From assembly GCA_005808475.1 (NCBI GenBank), contig SYLY01000014.1:1-58489 (forward strand): a stretch of DNA of 58,489 bases, in the 5' to 3' direction. Below are positions 45,262 through 57,010 of the stretch, piece by piece (within the stretch, counting starts at the first letter, position 1; each line of letters begins with the position of its first letter). Source of the stretch: Acidobacteriota bacterium (lineage in GTDB: Bacteria > Acidobacteriota > Terriglobia > Bryobacterales > Bryobacteraceae). The notes under the pieces are model-generated. The model searched no databases. It had not been told where the DNA came from and saw only the letters and a list, made by a program, of their open reading frames with translations. Made by a program: the position numbers and the translations under genes.

Positions 45262-46509
45262 TCACTTCGAAGCCCGGCCGCGCAACAGCATCGCGCGCGG
45301 ACCCTTGTCTCCGATCGATTCGGTCCAGGCCAGGAACGTCCGCCCCGACATGCCGATCGCCAGCGATGGATAGGTGACCGCGCCCTCTTTGGGAACACGC
45401 GCCTTCACCAGCGGCGATAGCGTTCCGTTGGGCAGCAGTTCGCGGTAATAGACTCTCATTTTGCCCCACGAATCGGCCTCTCGCGCGTCGCGAGCCTGGA
45501 ACGCAACCGCCAACCGGCCCTCGCCGGCGGCCGTGAACGGATGGGTCGGATCGGTAGTGCCTTCCGACAGAAGCTTCCGCGCGGAGAAGTCCGACCCATT
45601 CGTGGTGGAAGTGGAGTAGATCGACGGCTTGCCGCCCGCCTCGCTGAACCACACCATGTGCAGTTTGTCGCCCACGGCCGCCAGGCTGGGCCCGACATGC
45701 GGGCACCCCTTGATCTTCCAGTTGTCGCGGCTGGTGGCCTTCGGCTTCGACCAGGTGGCGCCGCTATCGGCCGACACGGCCGTGAAGATGTCGCGGATGT
45801 CGCCGGTCTCCACGCCGCGCCACGCGATCACCACGCGTCCGCCCGTGAAGCCGAACGCGGGGCGGCAGCACGGGCACACATCGGCGGCGATGCGCGCGTT
45901 CTTCGACCATGTCTTGCCGCCATCCACCGACCGCGTGAGGTAGACGGCCGACGCGCCAGCCGTATAGTCGCCGGTCTTTGCCGCCTCCTTTTCCCGTCCG
46001 TCGAGCCACGCCGCGTACAGCGTTCCATCGGGACCTACCGCCGCGCCTTGGAAGCCATGCGAATTCGGGCCCGGATCGTCGTCGACCGTCACCGCGGGGG
46101 ACCACGTGGTCATCATCGCGCCGCCCTTGGAGAAGCGCACGTGCGAAGCTCCCGGATTCTTCGGATCGCGCGCGTTCCAGAACGCGTAGAGCGTCATCTC
46201 GTCCGGCGACAGGAACAGTTGCGCCGAGTTCTCGCCGTGATCGGACACCTCGCCAGGCACGTGGTTGATGCGCTGCGGATCGGTCCACGTTTCGCCCACG
46301 TCGTTCGACGTGGTGAAGTACAGATCGGCGCCGCGCTCTCCCGGCGAGGCGTAGATCGCCAGCAGTCCCTGAGCGCGCCGCGAGATCAGCTTCAGACTCT
46401 TGGCCGGCTTGCCGCCATGCAGCGCTTGTGGCTCTCGCTCGAAACTCACCGGGGCTATCGGAACGGCGGCGGCCAGCGCCAGGGATGCGAACGCGAAAAA
46501 GGATCGCAT
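45262..46509 (-). CDS. Secreted sialidase-like (BNR) propeller protein with CPCC motif
   Basis: 415 residues, signal peptide FFAFASLALAAAVP. Asp-box repeats (SNDVGETW, SVDGGKTW, SADSGATW) show a six-bladed sialidase-type propeller. The motif DVCPCCRPA (about 210) and KGCPHVGPS (about 265) put four cysteines on neighbouring loops, as in a subgroup of exported BNR proteins; they may bind metal or form disulphides. The Shine-Dalgarno GAGGAG overlaps the stop of the upstream TonB gene (10-nt gap), so the two are co-transcribed. Confidence 0.82.
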   Translation of the reverse strand: MRSFFAFASLALAAAVPIAPVSFEREPQALHGGKPAKSLKLISRRAQGLLAIYASPGERGADLYFTTSNDVGETWTDPQRINHVPGEVSDHGENSAQLFLSPDEMTLYAFWNARDPKNPGASHVRFSKGGAMMTTWSPAVTVDDDPGPNSHGFQGAAVGPDGTLYAAWLDGREKEAAKTGDYTAGASAVYLTRSVDGGKTWSKNARIAADVCPCCRPAFGFTGGRVVIAWRGVETGDIRDIFTAVSADSGATWSKPKATSRDNWKIKGCPHVGPSLAAVGDKLHMVWFSEAGGKPSIYSTSTTNGSDFSARKLLSEGTTDPTHPFTAAGEGRLAVAFQARDAREADSWGKMRVYYRELLPNGTLSPLVKARVPKEGAVTYPSLAIGMSGRTFLAWTESIGDKGPRAMLLRGRASK

Positions 46510-46519
46510 GGTGGTCTCC

Positions 46520-49408
46520 TCAGAAAGTCAGCCGCAGCGCGATCTGCGCCTGGCGGGGATCGTTGGCGGTCAACGCCTGCCCGAAGTTCGGCGACGTCAG
46601 GACGTTATCGGCAGGCGCGTAGTTCACGGTGTTGGTGAGGTTGAAGACCTCCCCGCGAAGTTCGATCCGCGTGCGCTCGGTGACCGCGAAGCTCTTGTGG
46701 ACGCCCACGCTCGCGCCGGTCTGCCTGTCTCCGGTCAGCGTGTTGCGTCCCAGCGTGCCGAAGGCGCCGCGCGCCGGAGTCAGCGCCGCGCGAAGGGCGG
46801 GATCGGCGATGGTCACCGCGCGCCGGGCGGATGGATCGAACGACAGCGCGCCGGGCACGTTCATCAACCGGTTGTTGTTGGCGCCGAAGGGAGAGTCGGT
46901 TCCGGAATAAAGCGTGAACGGCCGGCCGCTTTGCATCGACAGCGTGCTCTGGAAACGGAAGCCCCACGGCAGATCGTATCCGAAGGCGCTCGAGAATACG
47001 TGGCGCATGTCGAAGTCGGAAACCGCGCGATTCAGCCGCCAGTTCCGTTCGTCCAGCGCCAGAATGCCGCGGTCGATGCCGGTGTTGGAAGTGGGGAAGT
47101 CGCTCACCTCGTCGATGTACTTGGACCACGTGTAGGAGGTCAGCAGGGTCAGCTTTCCAACGCGTCCGCGCAGGCTTGCCTGCAGGCCGTTGTAGCTCGA
47201 GTTCGCCGCGGTTTCGAGCACGTTGACCACGCCCACCGACGGATCGGGCCGCGACGCCTGAGCGAGGCCGTCGCCTCCGTTGGGCCGGGAAGCGCGCGGC
47301 ATCTTACGCGCCAGCGTGCCCACGTACGACACGCTCAACACCGTTTGGGGATTGAGAATCTGGCGTTCCACCGAGAGGTTCAGGTGCTGCGAATAGGGCT
47401 GCCGCGCGTTCGATTGCGGGATTACCAGTCCGGTGGCGAGCCCCGCCAGGGCCGACGCCATCGGATCGGGGAACGAGGGATTCGCCGCCGCGAAGTTGCG
47501 GATGCGGGGCGCGTTGAACCGCGTGAGTCCCACGAAGCTCAGTTCGAGCACGTTGTAGTAGAGCCCGTATCCGCCGCGCACCACGGTCTTCTCCGAACCA
47601 CCGGCCTGCCACGCGAACCCGAATCGCGGAGCCACGTTGTTGCGGTCCGGCGCGAACCGGTAGCGCTCGTCGATCAACCCGTTCACTTCGCGCGGCACGG
47701 AGTTGTATTCGTAGCGGACGCCCAGGTTCAGCGTCAGCCGGCGATGCACGCGCCAGTCGTCTTGCGCGTAGAGGTTCGTCTCGGCCGCCCGCAGCCCGAT
47801 GTACGGATTGCCCACGTTGCGCGAATACGACGCCGCGCGGCCGGCCAGGAAATCGGCCACCGAGTTGAATCGCAACGCGCCGGTGAACGAGGGCGCGAAC
47901 GTTCCGCTGTTCAGTTGGAGGCGGCGGATATTGACGCCGGCCTTGATCGAGTGAGCGCCGCGAGCGATGCTCAGATCGTCCGCGTACTGGAACGTGTTCT
48001 GCGCGGTCCTGCGCGCCATGAACGCGAAATGGCCGAGCGAGGTCAACCCGTTGACCGCCACGGTTCCCACCAGCCCGTGCCGCGCGGGATCGCCGAGCGC
48101 CACCGGGTCCACCAGATCGTCGTTCAGATTGAACCGGGTGTAGTTGAGGCGCGCCTCGTTGAGCACGGTGGGCGAAGGCGTCCAGATGTGCTGCAGCGAG
48201 TGGCCCGTGGGGCCAACGCCCGATTCGTAGCGCGCGAACGAAGCTCCCGTGGCGCCTTTGTTGATCGCGTTCAGCCGCGTGGTCCGCCAGAACACCCGTT
48301 GCGACGGCGCGATCTGGTGATCCACGCGGAACACCTGGCTATTCTGGTCGACGCCGGAGGACGGGTTGGCGCGGAACAGGTTGGTCCCCGGCACGTTCGG
48401 ATCCGGGAAAAGGTTCGCCAGCGGCGCGATCGCCGGGGCTGCCTGCGCTTTCTGCGCCGGCGTCAGAGTTTGCACGGTGGCCGCGCTGGTGGTGCGCCTC
48501 ACATTCCATTCCGAGTTGGCGAAGAAGAACGTCTTGTCGCGCCGGATGGGGCCGCCGAAGTTGAATCCGAAATTGTTGGCCCGCAGTGGCGGCTTGACGG
48601 CATCGAACGTGTTCCGCGCGTCGATCTTCTCGTTGCGGAAATAATTGAATGCCACGCCGTGGAAATCGTTGCCGCCGCGCTTGGTGACGATCGATACGAT
48701 CGATCCGTTCTGCCTGCCGTGTTCGGCCTTGAAGTTGTGCGTCAGCACCTGCATGCCGTCGATCGCCTCGGTGGAGATGAGCTGCTCGGATGCGCCGCGG
48801 CCCATCAATAGGCCGCCTTCAGCCTCGTTGAAGTCGTTCGAATCGACGAGGTAATTGTTGTTCCGGTTGCGCGATCCGGAGACGGTGAAGGGGCGATGCG
48901 CGGCCGTCGATAGCGCGACTCCCGGCGTCAGATAAGCTTGCGTGCGGAAGTTCCGTCCGGCGCCGCCGCCGAGCATCGGCAGGTCGTTCATCAGCGCCGC
49001 GCCGTAGCTGGAACCGCGCTCCGGCGTATCGGTGCGCAGCGACGAAACCTCGGCGGTGACCGTCACCGACTGCGCGCTGGCGGCGGGCGCGAGCGTCAGC
49101 CGCACCAGCGGGGAATCGCCCGCCGCGACACGAACTTCGCTTGCCGTCGCCGGGGCCAAGCCTTCGCGGGAAGCCGTGACACGGTACACCGACTGCGGAA
49201 GGCTCGGAATGACGAAGCGCCCCGAGCGGTCGCTTTCGGCGCGAAGCTTCGCGCCCGTTTCGAGATTGACCGCCTCGATCCCCGCCTTTTCCACGGGGAG
49301 ACCTTGCGAGTCCAGAATTTGGCCTGAAATCGAGCCTCCGATGTTTTGCGCCCACGCGGAGAGAGCGCAGAGCAAATAGCCGGCGAGCCGGCGTGACACT
49401 CCAGTCAT
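46520..49408 (-). CDS. TonB-dependent receptor, Oar-like
   Basis: 962 residues from the ATG at 49408 (AAGGA upstream). Signal peptide (MTGVSRRLAGYLLCALSAWAQ), CarboxypepD_reg-like domain (about 25-105), plug (DLPMLGGGAGRNFRTQAYLTPG; SGSRNRNNNYLVDSNDFNEA; GSIVSIVTKRGGNDFHG), then a barrel ending IALRLTF. The open frame upstream of the ATG lies over the Cys-rich gene and is not part of it. It is transcribed between the Cys-rich small protein and the CPCC propeller protein, which suggests a metal- or metal-complex-related substrate (inference). Confidence 0.9.
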   Translation of the reverse strand: MTGVSRRLAGYLLCALSAWAQNIGGSISGQILDSQGLPVEKAGIEAVNLETGAKLRAESDRSGRFVIPSLPQSVYRVTASREGLAPATASEVRVAAGDSPLVRLTLAPAASAQSVTVTAEVSSLRTDTPERGSSYGAALMNDLPMLGGGAGRNFRTQAYLTPGVALSTAAHRPFTVSGSRNRNNNYLVDSNDFNEAEGGLLMGRGASEQLISTEAIDGMQVLTHNFKAEHGRQNGSIVSIVTKRGGNDFHGVAFNYFRNEKIDARNTFDAVKPPLRANNFGFNFGGPIRRDKTFFFANSEWNVRRTTSAATVQTLTPAQKAQAAPAIAPLANLFPDPNVPGTNLFRANPSSGVDQNSQVFRVDHQIAPSQRVFWRTTRLNAINKGATGASFARYESGVGPTGHSLQHIWTPSPTVLNEARLNYTRFNLNDDLVDPVALGDPARHGLVGTVAVNGLTSLGHFAFMARRTAQNTFQYADDLSIARGAHSIKAGVNIRRLQLNSGTFAPSFTGALRFNSVADFLAGRAASYSRNVGNPYIGLRAAETNLYAQDDWRVHRRLTLNLGVRYEYNSVPREVNGLIDERYRFAPDRNNVAPRFGFAWQAGGSEKTVVRGGYGLYYNVLELSFVGLTRFNAPRIRNFAAANPSFPDPMASALAGLATGLVIPQSNARQPYSQHLNLSVERQILNPQTVLSVSYVGTLARKMPRASRPNGGDGLAQASRPDPSVGVVNVLETAANSSYNGLQASLRGRVGKLTLLTSYTWSKYIDEVSDFPTSNTGIDRGILALDERNWRLNRAVSDFDMRHVFSSAFGYDLPWGFRFQSTLSMQSGRPFTLYSGTDSPFGANNNRLMNVPGALSFDPSARRAVTIADPALRAALTPARGAFGTLGRNTLTGDRQTGASVGVHKSFAVTERTRIELRGEVFNLTNTVNYAPADNVLTSPNFGQALTANDPRQAQIALRLTF

Positions 49409-49446
49409 AACGGTTCCTTTCCGTTCTTGGTTTTTGTGGAAAAACG

Positions 49447-49839
49447 CTAGAGGAACGGAAGGGATGGAGGAGGCCGCTGAAGCAGCGAGTCGGGCAGCGG
49501 AACCGGTTGGCAAAAACCAGTGCCGGCGATTCGGAGTGGCGTTTCGACGCGGACCGGAGCGATCCGTTGGAGGGGAGCCGCCAGAGCCGCCGCGCCCGTG
49601 GGCGGCTGCGCCTTGCAGCACGACTGCTGGCCGCAGCCCGGCTGAGCCGACATCGCGGGTCCGCCGGTCTTGGCCTTGCGCGCGCAACAGGAATGCGTGG
49701 TCCCCTTGCGGCAGCATGCCATGCCGGATCCGCGCGCTGAAAGCAGAGGCAGGAGAGGTCCCGCCAGGACGCACACCACAAGAGCGAGACCCGCCAGAAG
49801 GCGCGCCAAGCGGCCGAAGCCGGCTCGGATTTCGCTCAT
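49447..49839 (-). CDS. Small Cys-rich membrane-anchored protein
   Basis: 130 residues. One N-terminal hydrophobic segment (LARLLAGLALVVCVLAGPLLPLL) is followed by MACCRKGTTHSCCARK and CGQQSCCKAQ, eight cysteines mostly in pairs, then a Pro/Leu-rich tail. It has the look of the small exported proteins (DUF2946-like context) that precede metal-linked TonB receptors; metal binding is inference. Its stop is 38 bp before the TonB receptor start on the same strand, and it begins 28 bp after the permease gene. Confidence 0.65.
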   Translation of the reverse strand: MSEIRAGFGRLARLLAGLALVVCVLAGPLLPLLSARGSGMACCRKGTTHSCCARKAKTGGPAMSAQPGCGQQSCCKAQPPTGAAALAAPLQRIAPVRVETPLRIAGTGFCQPVPLPDSLLQRPPPSLPFL

Positions 49840-49867
49840 TGCGATCAGAGTAGCACGCCTGTCAAGT

Positions 49868-52285
<2,418 letters not shown>

Positions 52286-52348
52286 GTTCGCCTCCAGGCC
52301 ACCTAGGATTTTACACGAAATCCGGCCCGGGCGCGAACCTGGGTTACC

Positions 52349-53794
52349 TCAGGCGAGCAGTGGCTTGACTACATTGCCGTGAATGTCGGTCAGCCGGAAA
52401 TGCCGTCCCTGATATTTGAAGGTGAGCTTGGTGTGATCCACGCCCAGGCAGTGCAGGATCGTCGAGTGAAGATCGTGGACATCCACCGGATCGTTGGCGA
52501 TGTTGTAACTGAAGTCGTCGGTCTCGCCGTGGCTGACGCCGGGCTTGACGCCGCCGCCGGCCATCCACACGGTGAAGCAGCGCGGATGATGGTCGCGGCC
52601 GTAGTCGTCCTCGGTGAGCTTGCCCTGACAGTAGACCGTCCGCCCGAACTCGCCGCCCCACACGACCAGAGTATCGTCGAGCAGTCCGCGTTCCTTCAGG
52701 TCGGTCAGAAGCGCCGCGCAGGGCTGATCGATGTCCCTGGCTTGGCCCGGCAGAGCCTTGGGCAGTTTGTTGTGCTGATCCCAGCCTCGGTGGAACAACT
52801 GGATGAACCGCACGCCGCGCTCGGCCAGACGCCGCGCCAGCAGGCAGTTCGCCGCGAACGTCCCCGGCGTGCGCGATTCCTTGCCGTAGAGCTCGAACAT
52901 CCGTTCCGGCTCCTTGGAGAGATCGGTGAGTTCCGGCACCGATGTTTGCATGCGGAACGCCATTTCGTACTGCGCCACGCGCGTCGCGATTTCCGGATCC
53001 CCGTAGTCGTCCAGCTTGAGCCGGTTGAGCGCGTTCAGATCGTCGATGAAGCCGCGGCGCGCCGTCTGGTCGATGCCGCCGGGATTGGCGATGTGCAGCA
53101 CCGGGTCGCCGATGGAGCGGAACTTGATGCCTTGATACTTGGTGGGAAGAAAGCCGCTCCCCCAAAGCCGGTCGTAGAGAGGCTGGTCCGCCGGATTGCC
53201 GCTGCCCTGCGACACCATCACCACGAACGCCGGCAGATCCTTGTTCTCCGTGCCCAGCCCGTAGGCGAGCCACGCGCCGATCGACGGTCTGCCGGCCAAC
53301 TGGAATCCGGTTTGAAAGAACGTAACCGCCGGGTCGTGATTGATCGCGGTGGTATGCATCGATTTCACGAACGTGAGCCCGTCCGCCATCTTCGACAGGT
53401 GCGGCAGCAGGTTGCTGATCCAAGCGCCGCTCTGCCCGTGCTGCTTGAACTCGAAGATCGTCGGCGCCACCGGGAAGTTGGTCTGCGTCGCCGTCATGCC
53501 CGTCAACCGCTGTCCGCGCCGGATCGAATCGGGAAGCTCGGTCTTGCGCAGCCCGGCGAGCTTCGGCTTCCAGTCGAACAGATCCATCTGCGACGGACCG
53601 CCCGATTGGAACAGGTAGATGACCCGCTTCGCCTTGGCCGCGAAATGCGGCAGCCCCGCCATGCCGCCGGTCGCGGCATCGCCCGTGGCGCCACGCATCG
53701 AGCCGGGCAGCAGGCTCGCCAGCGCCGGAATTCCCAGCGTCGCGCTAGCCCGCGAGAAGAAATAACGCCGCGTTGATTGGAGCGCGTTTTCCAT
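52349..53794 (-). CDS. DUF1501 domain protein with Tat-like signal
   Basis: 481 residues. The N-terminus has a twin-arginine-like signal (STRRYFFSRASATLGIPALASLL). The body matches the DUF1501 sulfatase-like family: KRVIYLFQSGGPSQMDLFDWKP, KSMHTTAINHDPA, FIQLFHRGWDQHN, VVWGGEFGRTVY and GRDHHPRCFTVWMAGGGVK. The Shine-Dalgarno AAGGAG overlaps the stop of the upstream gene (2-nt gap), so the two form one unit. Such pairs are abundant in planctomycetes and Bryobacterales; their role, possibly in glycan or sulphated-polymer handling, is unproven. Confidence 0.92.
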   Translation of the reverse strand: MENALQSTRRYFFSRASATLGIPALASLLPGSMRGATGDAATGGMAGLPHFAAKAKRVIYLFQSGGPSQMDLFDWKPKLAGLRKTELPDSIRRGQRLTGMTATQTNFPVAPTIFEFKQHGQSGAWISNLLPHLSKMADGLTFVKSMHTTAINHDPAVTFFQTGFQLAGRPSIGAWLAYGLGTENKDLPAFVVMVSQGSGNPADQPLYDRLWGSGFLPTKYQGIKFRSIGDPVLHIANPGGIDQTARRGFIDDLNALNRLKLDDYGDPEIATRVAQYEMAFRMQTSVPELTDLSKEPERMFELYGKESRTPGTFAANCLLARRLAERGVRFIQLFHRGWDQHNKLPKALPGQARDIDQPCAALLTDLKERGLLDDTLVVWGGEFGRTVYCQGKLTEDDYGRDHHPRCFTVWMAGGGVKPGVSHGETDDFSYNIANDPVDVHDLHSTILHCLGVDHTKLTFKYQGRHFRLTDIHGNVVKPLLA

Positions 53795-53796
53795 GG

Positions 53797-56700
53797 CTAC
53801 TCCTTCGTTACCGTTTCGTCGAGATTGAGGATCAGGCTCGCCACCGTGGAATAAGCCGCGAGCGTCACCGGCGCGATGCTCTTGTCCGGCTCCGATTCGC
53901 CCTGCTTCAGCAACTGCGCGGCGGCGGCCGGATCGGTTTGGAAGCGGTCGAGGTTGCGTTGGAAGCTTGACGCCAGCACACGCGACTCCCTCTCGTTGGG
54001 CTGCCTCGCCGTGGCGATTTCGAAGCCGCGCGCCAGCCGCGACTCTGGCGAGTTCCCGCCTTCGCGGATCATCCGCTCGGCGAGCTTTCGCGCCGCTTCC
54101 AGATAGGTCTCGTCGTTCATCAGCGCCAACGCCTGCATCGGCGTGTTGGTGCGATTCTCGCGAACCACGCAGGCCTCGCGCCCCGCCGAGTCGAACGTCA
54201 TCATTCCCGGAGGCGGAACCGCCCGTTTCCAGTACGTGTACATGCCGCGGCGGTACAGGTTCTCGCCGCGGTCGCGTTGATAGTCGGTCCCGCCCGCGAG
54301 TTCCTTCCATAAACCCGCCGGCTGGTATGGCTTCACCGAAGGACCACCGGTCTTTTCCACCAGCAGACCCGCCATCAGCAGCGCCTGATCGCGCACCATC
54401 TCCGGCGCCAGGCGCACACGCGGTCCGCGCGCGAGCAGCCGGTTGTCCGGATCCTTCTGCGTGAGCGCCGGCGTGCTCTTCGACGACTGACGGTACGTCG
54501 CGCTGGTGACGATCGTCTTCATCAGCTTCTTGACGTCCCAGCCGCTTTCGCGGAAATCCACCGCCAGCCAGTCGAGCAACTCGGGATTCATCGGCCATTC
54601 GCCCTGCGCGCCGAAGTCCTCCACCGTCTTCACCAGCCCCGTGCCGAAGATCCCCTGCCAGAATCGATTCGCCGTCACGCGCGCGGTGAGTGGATTCTCG
54701 GGCGACATCAGCCAGCGCGCCAGTCCCAGCCTGTCGGCCGGTGCGTCCTTGGGCAGCGGCGGCAGCGATTTGGGCACGGCCCGGTCCACCTTGTCGCCGG
54801 GCCGGTCGTACTGGCCGCGAATCAGCAGGAACGTGTCCTTCTTCACCGGACGCTCCTGCATCACCATCACGGTCGGAACCGAGTCCAGGAAGAACTCGCG
54901 CTTCCTCCGCCAATCGTACAGGCCGTTCCACGCGTCGCGAACCGGCGCGGGCGCGAACTTGTCGAGGAAGCACCACTCCACCTTGTCGGCTTGCGGACGT
55001 CCGCGCTTTTCCCGCGGAATCGCGGCGAGTTCGTTCACCGAAGCCGCCTCCGCCAACACCGCCGCCTCGGCCGCCGAAATCGCGACGTTGTAGACGCGCA
55101 CGTCGTCGATCTCGCCCTGAAAGCGCATCCCGCCGCCGGAGCCGATGCGAAGCGGCTCCTTGGTCTGGAAGTTCTGGTTCAAATCGTCGACGATGTACTT
55201 CAGCTTGGCCGCTTCGCCGTTCACGTAGATCTTGATGCCATCGGCGATGCGAGTGCCGTCGTAGGTCATGGCGACGTGTGTCCACTCGCCGGTCTTCACC
55301 GCGTCGACGGTTTCCACCCGCAGGCAGTCGTCCAGCCAGCGGGCGATCAGGTTCACCTGGATCTTGCCATTCTTCAAATAAATGCCGTAGCCCGCGGTTT
55401 CGTCCGCCTCGTTCGCGCGTGTCACCACCGCGCCGTCCTTGGCCGAAGGCTTGATCCACGCCGCCAGCGAGAACTTGCTGTAGAAGCCGAACGGAGCCAG
55501 ATTGCCGCCGTCCACGTAGCGCTTTCCGTCGAATCGCGCGGACTGCCCGTGCTTGCCCGGCGCGAAGTCCGCGCTGCCTTCCTTCACCGCCGCCGGCAGC
55601 GTCTTGCCGCCGGGACCGGCCGCGTCCGCCGAACCGTCGAACGTGTAGTGAGCCAGCAACTCGCGATGCGGAGCCCATTCGATACGCGCGGATTTGTCGA
55701 GCTTCGCCTCCCAATCCTTCTGCGCCGCCACGCGATCGGGGTGGAGCCTCTCATACGTGTTCGCCGCGCGCGAGAGCTCGCTCTCGATCTCCTTCAACGA
55801 TTCCTCTTGCGCCGCCGTCGGAGCCGGAATCATCGGCGGCGAGTTGCCGTACTTGAACGTCTTGCCCTTCTCCGGAATGTTGTTGAAGAAGGCGAACATC
55901 GAAAAGAAGTCCTTCTGCGTGAACGGATCGTACTTGTGGTCGTGGCAGCGCGTGCAGGTGAGCGTCATGCCCATCCAGACAGTGGAGGTGGTCTCCACGC
56001 GGTCCACCGAGTACTCGACGATGAACTCCTCCGCCAGGCTGCCGCCCTCGCCATTGCCGCGATGATTGCGGTTGAAGCCGGTGGCGATGATCTGATCGCG
56101 CGTCGCGTTGGGCAGCAGGTCGCCGGCGAGCTGCTCGATCGTGAAGCGGTCGAACGGCATGTTCTTGTTGAACGCGTCGATCACCCAGTCGCGCCAGCGC
56201 CACATGAAGCGCTCGGCGTCGGTCTGGTAGCCGTTGGTGTCGGCGTAGCGCGCCGCGTCCAGCCAGCGAATCGCCATGCGCTCGCCGTAGCGCGGGGATC
56301 GCAACAGGCGGTCGACCACCTTTTCATACGCGTCCGGCGACTTGTCCGCGACGAACGCATCCGCCTCCTCGGGCGATGGCGGAAGTCCGGTCAGATCCAG
56401 CGAGACGCGGCGGATGAGCGTGCGGCGGTCCGCCTCGGGCGAAGGCTTCATGCCTTCCCGGTCCAGCCGTGCCAACACGAAACGATCCAGAGGCGATTTC
56501 GCCCACGCGGCGTTGGACACTTGCGGCGCGGCCGCGCGGACCGGCGGCATGAACGACCAGTGCTTCTGCCACGGCGCTCCCTCCCGAATCCACTGCGTCA
56601 GCAATTCCGTCTCGCGCTCGCTGAGCGAATTGCCGGTGGCGAACGGCGGCATGCGCAGCCCCTTGCTCGCATGCGTGATGCGCTGCACCAGGGCGCTCTT

Positions 56701-56922
56701 GGCCGGATCGCCGGGCACGATCGCGGCGCGTTTTCCGAGATCGGCTTTCGCGCCCGCCTCCGTGTCGAGCCGCAAGTTGGCCTTGCGATTCTGATTGTCG
56801 GGCCCGTGACACGCGAAACACTTGTCGGAAAGGATCGGGCGGATATCGCGATTGAATTCCACCGGGGCGGCGGACACCAGCGCCGCAAGGGCGGCCATTG
56901 CCGGTAGCAGTTGAACCCTCAT
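53797..56922 (-). CDS. Exported cytochrome c-like DUF1549/LamG/DUF1553 protein
   Basis: 1041 residues from the ATG at 56922. A signal peptide is followed by a planctomycete-type cytochrome c domain with CFACH (35-39), DUF1549 (about 145-345) containing a second CTRCHDHKYDP (323 onward), an inserted LamG/concanavalin-like domain (about 445-620), and DUF1553 (about 740-990: LARWLMSPENPLTARVTANRF). Both CxxCH sites could carry haem. TACAAT (minus strand, 56950-56945) would start transcription about 15 nt upstream, which excludes the longer ATG at 56946. It is partnered with the DUF1501 gene and probably acts in the periplasm. Confidence 0.92.
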   Translation of the reverse strand: MRVQLLPAMAALAALVSAAPVEFNRDIRPILSDKCFACHGPDNQNRKANLRLDTEAGAKADLGKRAAIVPGDPAKSALVQRITHASKGLRMPPFATGNSLSERETELLTQWIREGAPWQKHWSFMPPVRAAAPQVSNAAWAKSPLDRFVLARLDREGMKPSPEADRRTLIRRVSLDLTGLPPSPEEADAFVADKSPDAYEKVVDRLLRSPRYGERMAIRWLDAARYADTNGYQTDAERFMWRWRDWVIDAFNKNMPFDRFTIEQLAGDLLPNATRDQIIATGFNRNHRGNGEGGSLAEEFIVEYSVDRVETTSTVWMGMTLTCTRCHDHKYDPFTQKDFFSMFAFFNNIPEKGKTFKYGNSPPMIPAPTAAQEESLKEIESELSRAANTYERLHPDRVAAQKDWEAKLDKSARIEWAPHRELLAHYTFDGSADAAGPGGKTLPAAVKEGSADFAPGKHGQSARFDGKRYVDGGNLAPFGFYSKFSLAAWIKPSAKDGAVVTRANEADETAGYGIYLKNGKIQVNLIARWLDDCLRVETVDAVKTGEWTHVAMTYDGTRIADGIKIYVNGEAAKLKYIVDDLNQNFQTKEPLRIGSGGGMRFQGEIDDVRVYNVAISAAEAAVLAEAASVNELAAIPREKRGRPQADKVEWCFLDKFAPAPVRDAWNGLYDWRRKREFFLDSVPTVMVMQERPVKKDTFLLIRGQYDRPGDKVDRAVPKSLPPLPKDAPADRLGLARWLMSPENPLTARVTANRFWQGIFGTGLVKTVEDFGAQGEWPMNPELLDWLAVDFRESGWDVKKLMKTIVTSATYRQSSKSTPALTQKDPDNRLLARGPRVRLAPEMVRDQALLMAGLLVEKTGGPSVKPYQPAGLWKELAGGTDYQRDRGENLYRRGMYTYWKRAVPPPGMMTFDSAGREACVVRENRTNTPMQALALMNDETYLEAARKLAERMIREGGNSPESRLARGFEIATARQPNERESRVLASSFQRNLDRFQTDPAAAAQLLKQGESEPDKSIAPVTLAAYSTVASLILNLDETVTKE

Positions 56923-57010
56923 TTGGACAGATGACTCCAGTTGCATTGTATCCCAGCGCCGCGCCGGGATCGCTCCGCGCCGCCGCCCCACGCTATCCTG
57001 ACAGGACGGC

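Noticed and set aside
45262-46509. True exo-alpha-sialidase
   Set aside because: Asp-boxes show the propeller fold only; the Arg triad and catalytic Tyr/Glu/Asp set could not be located.
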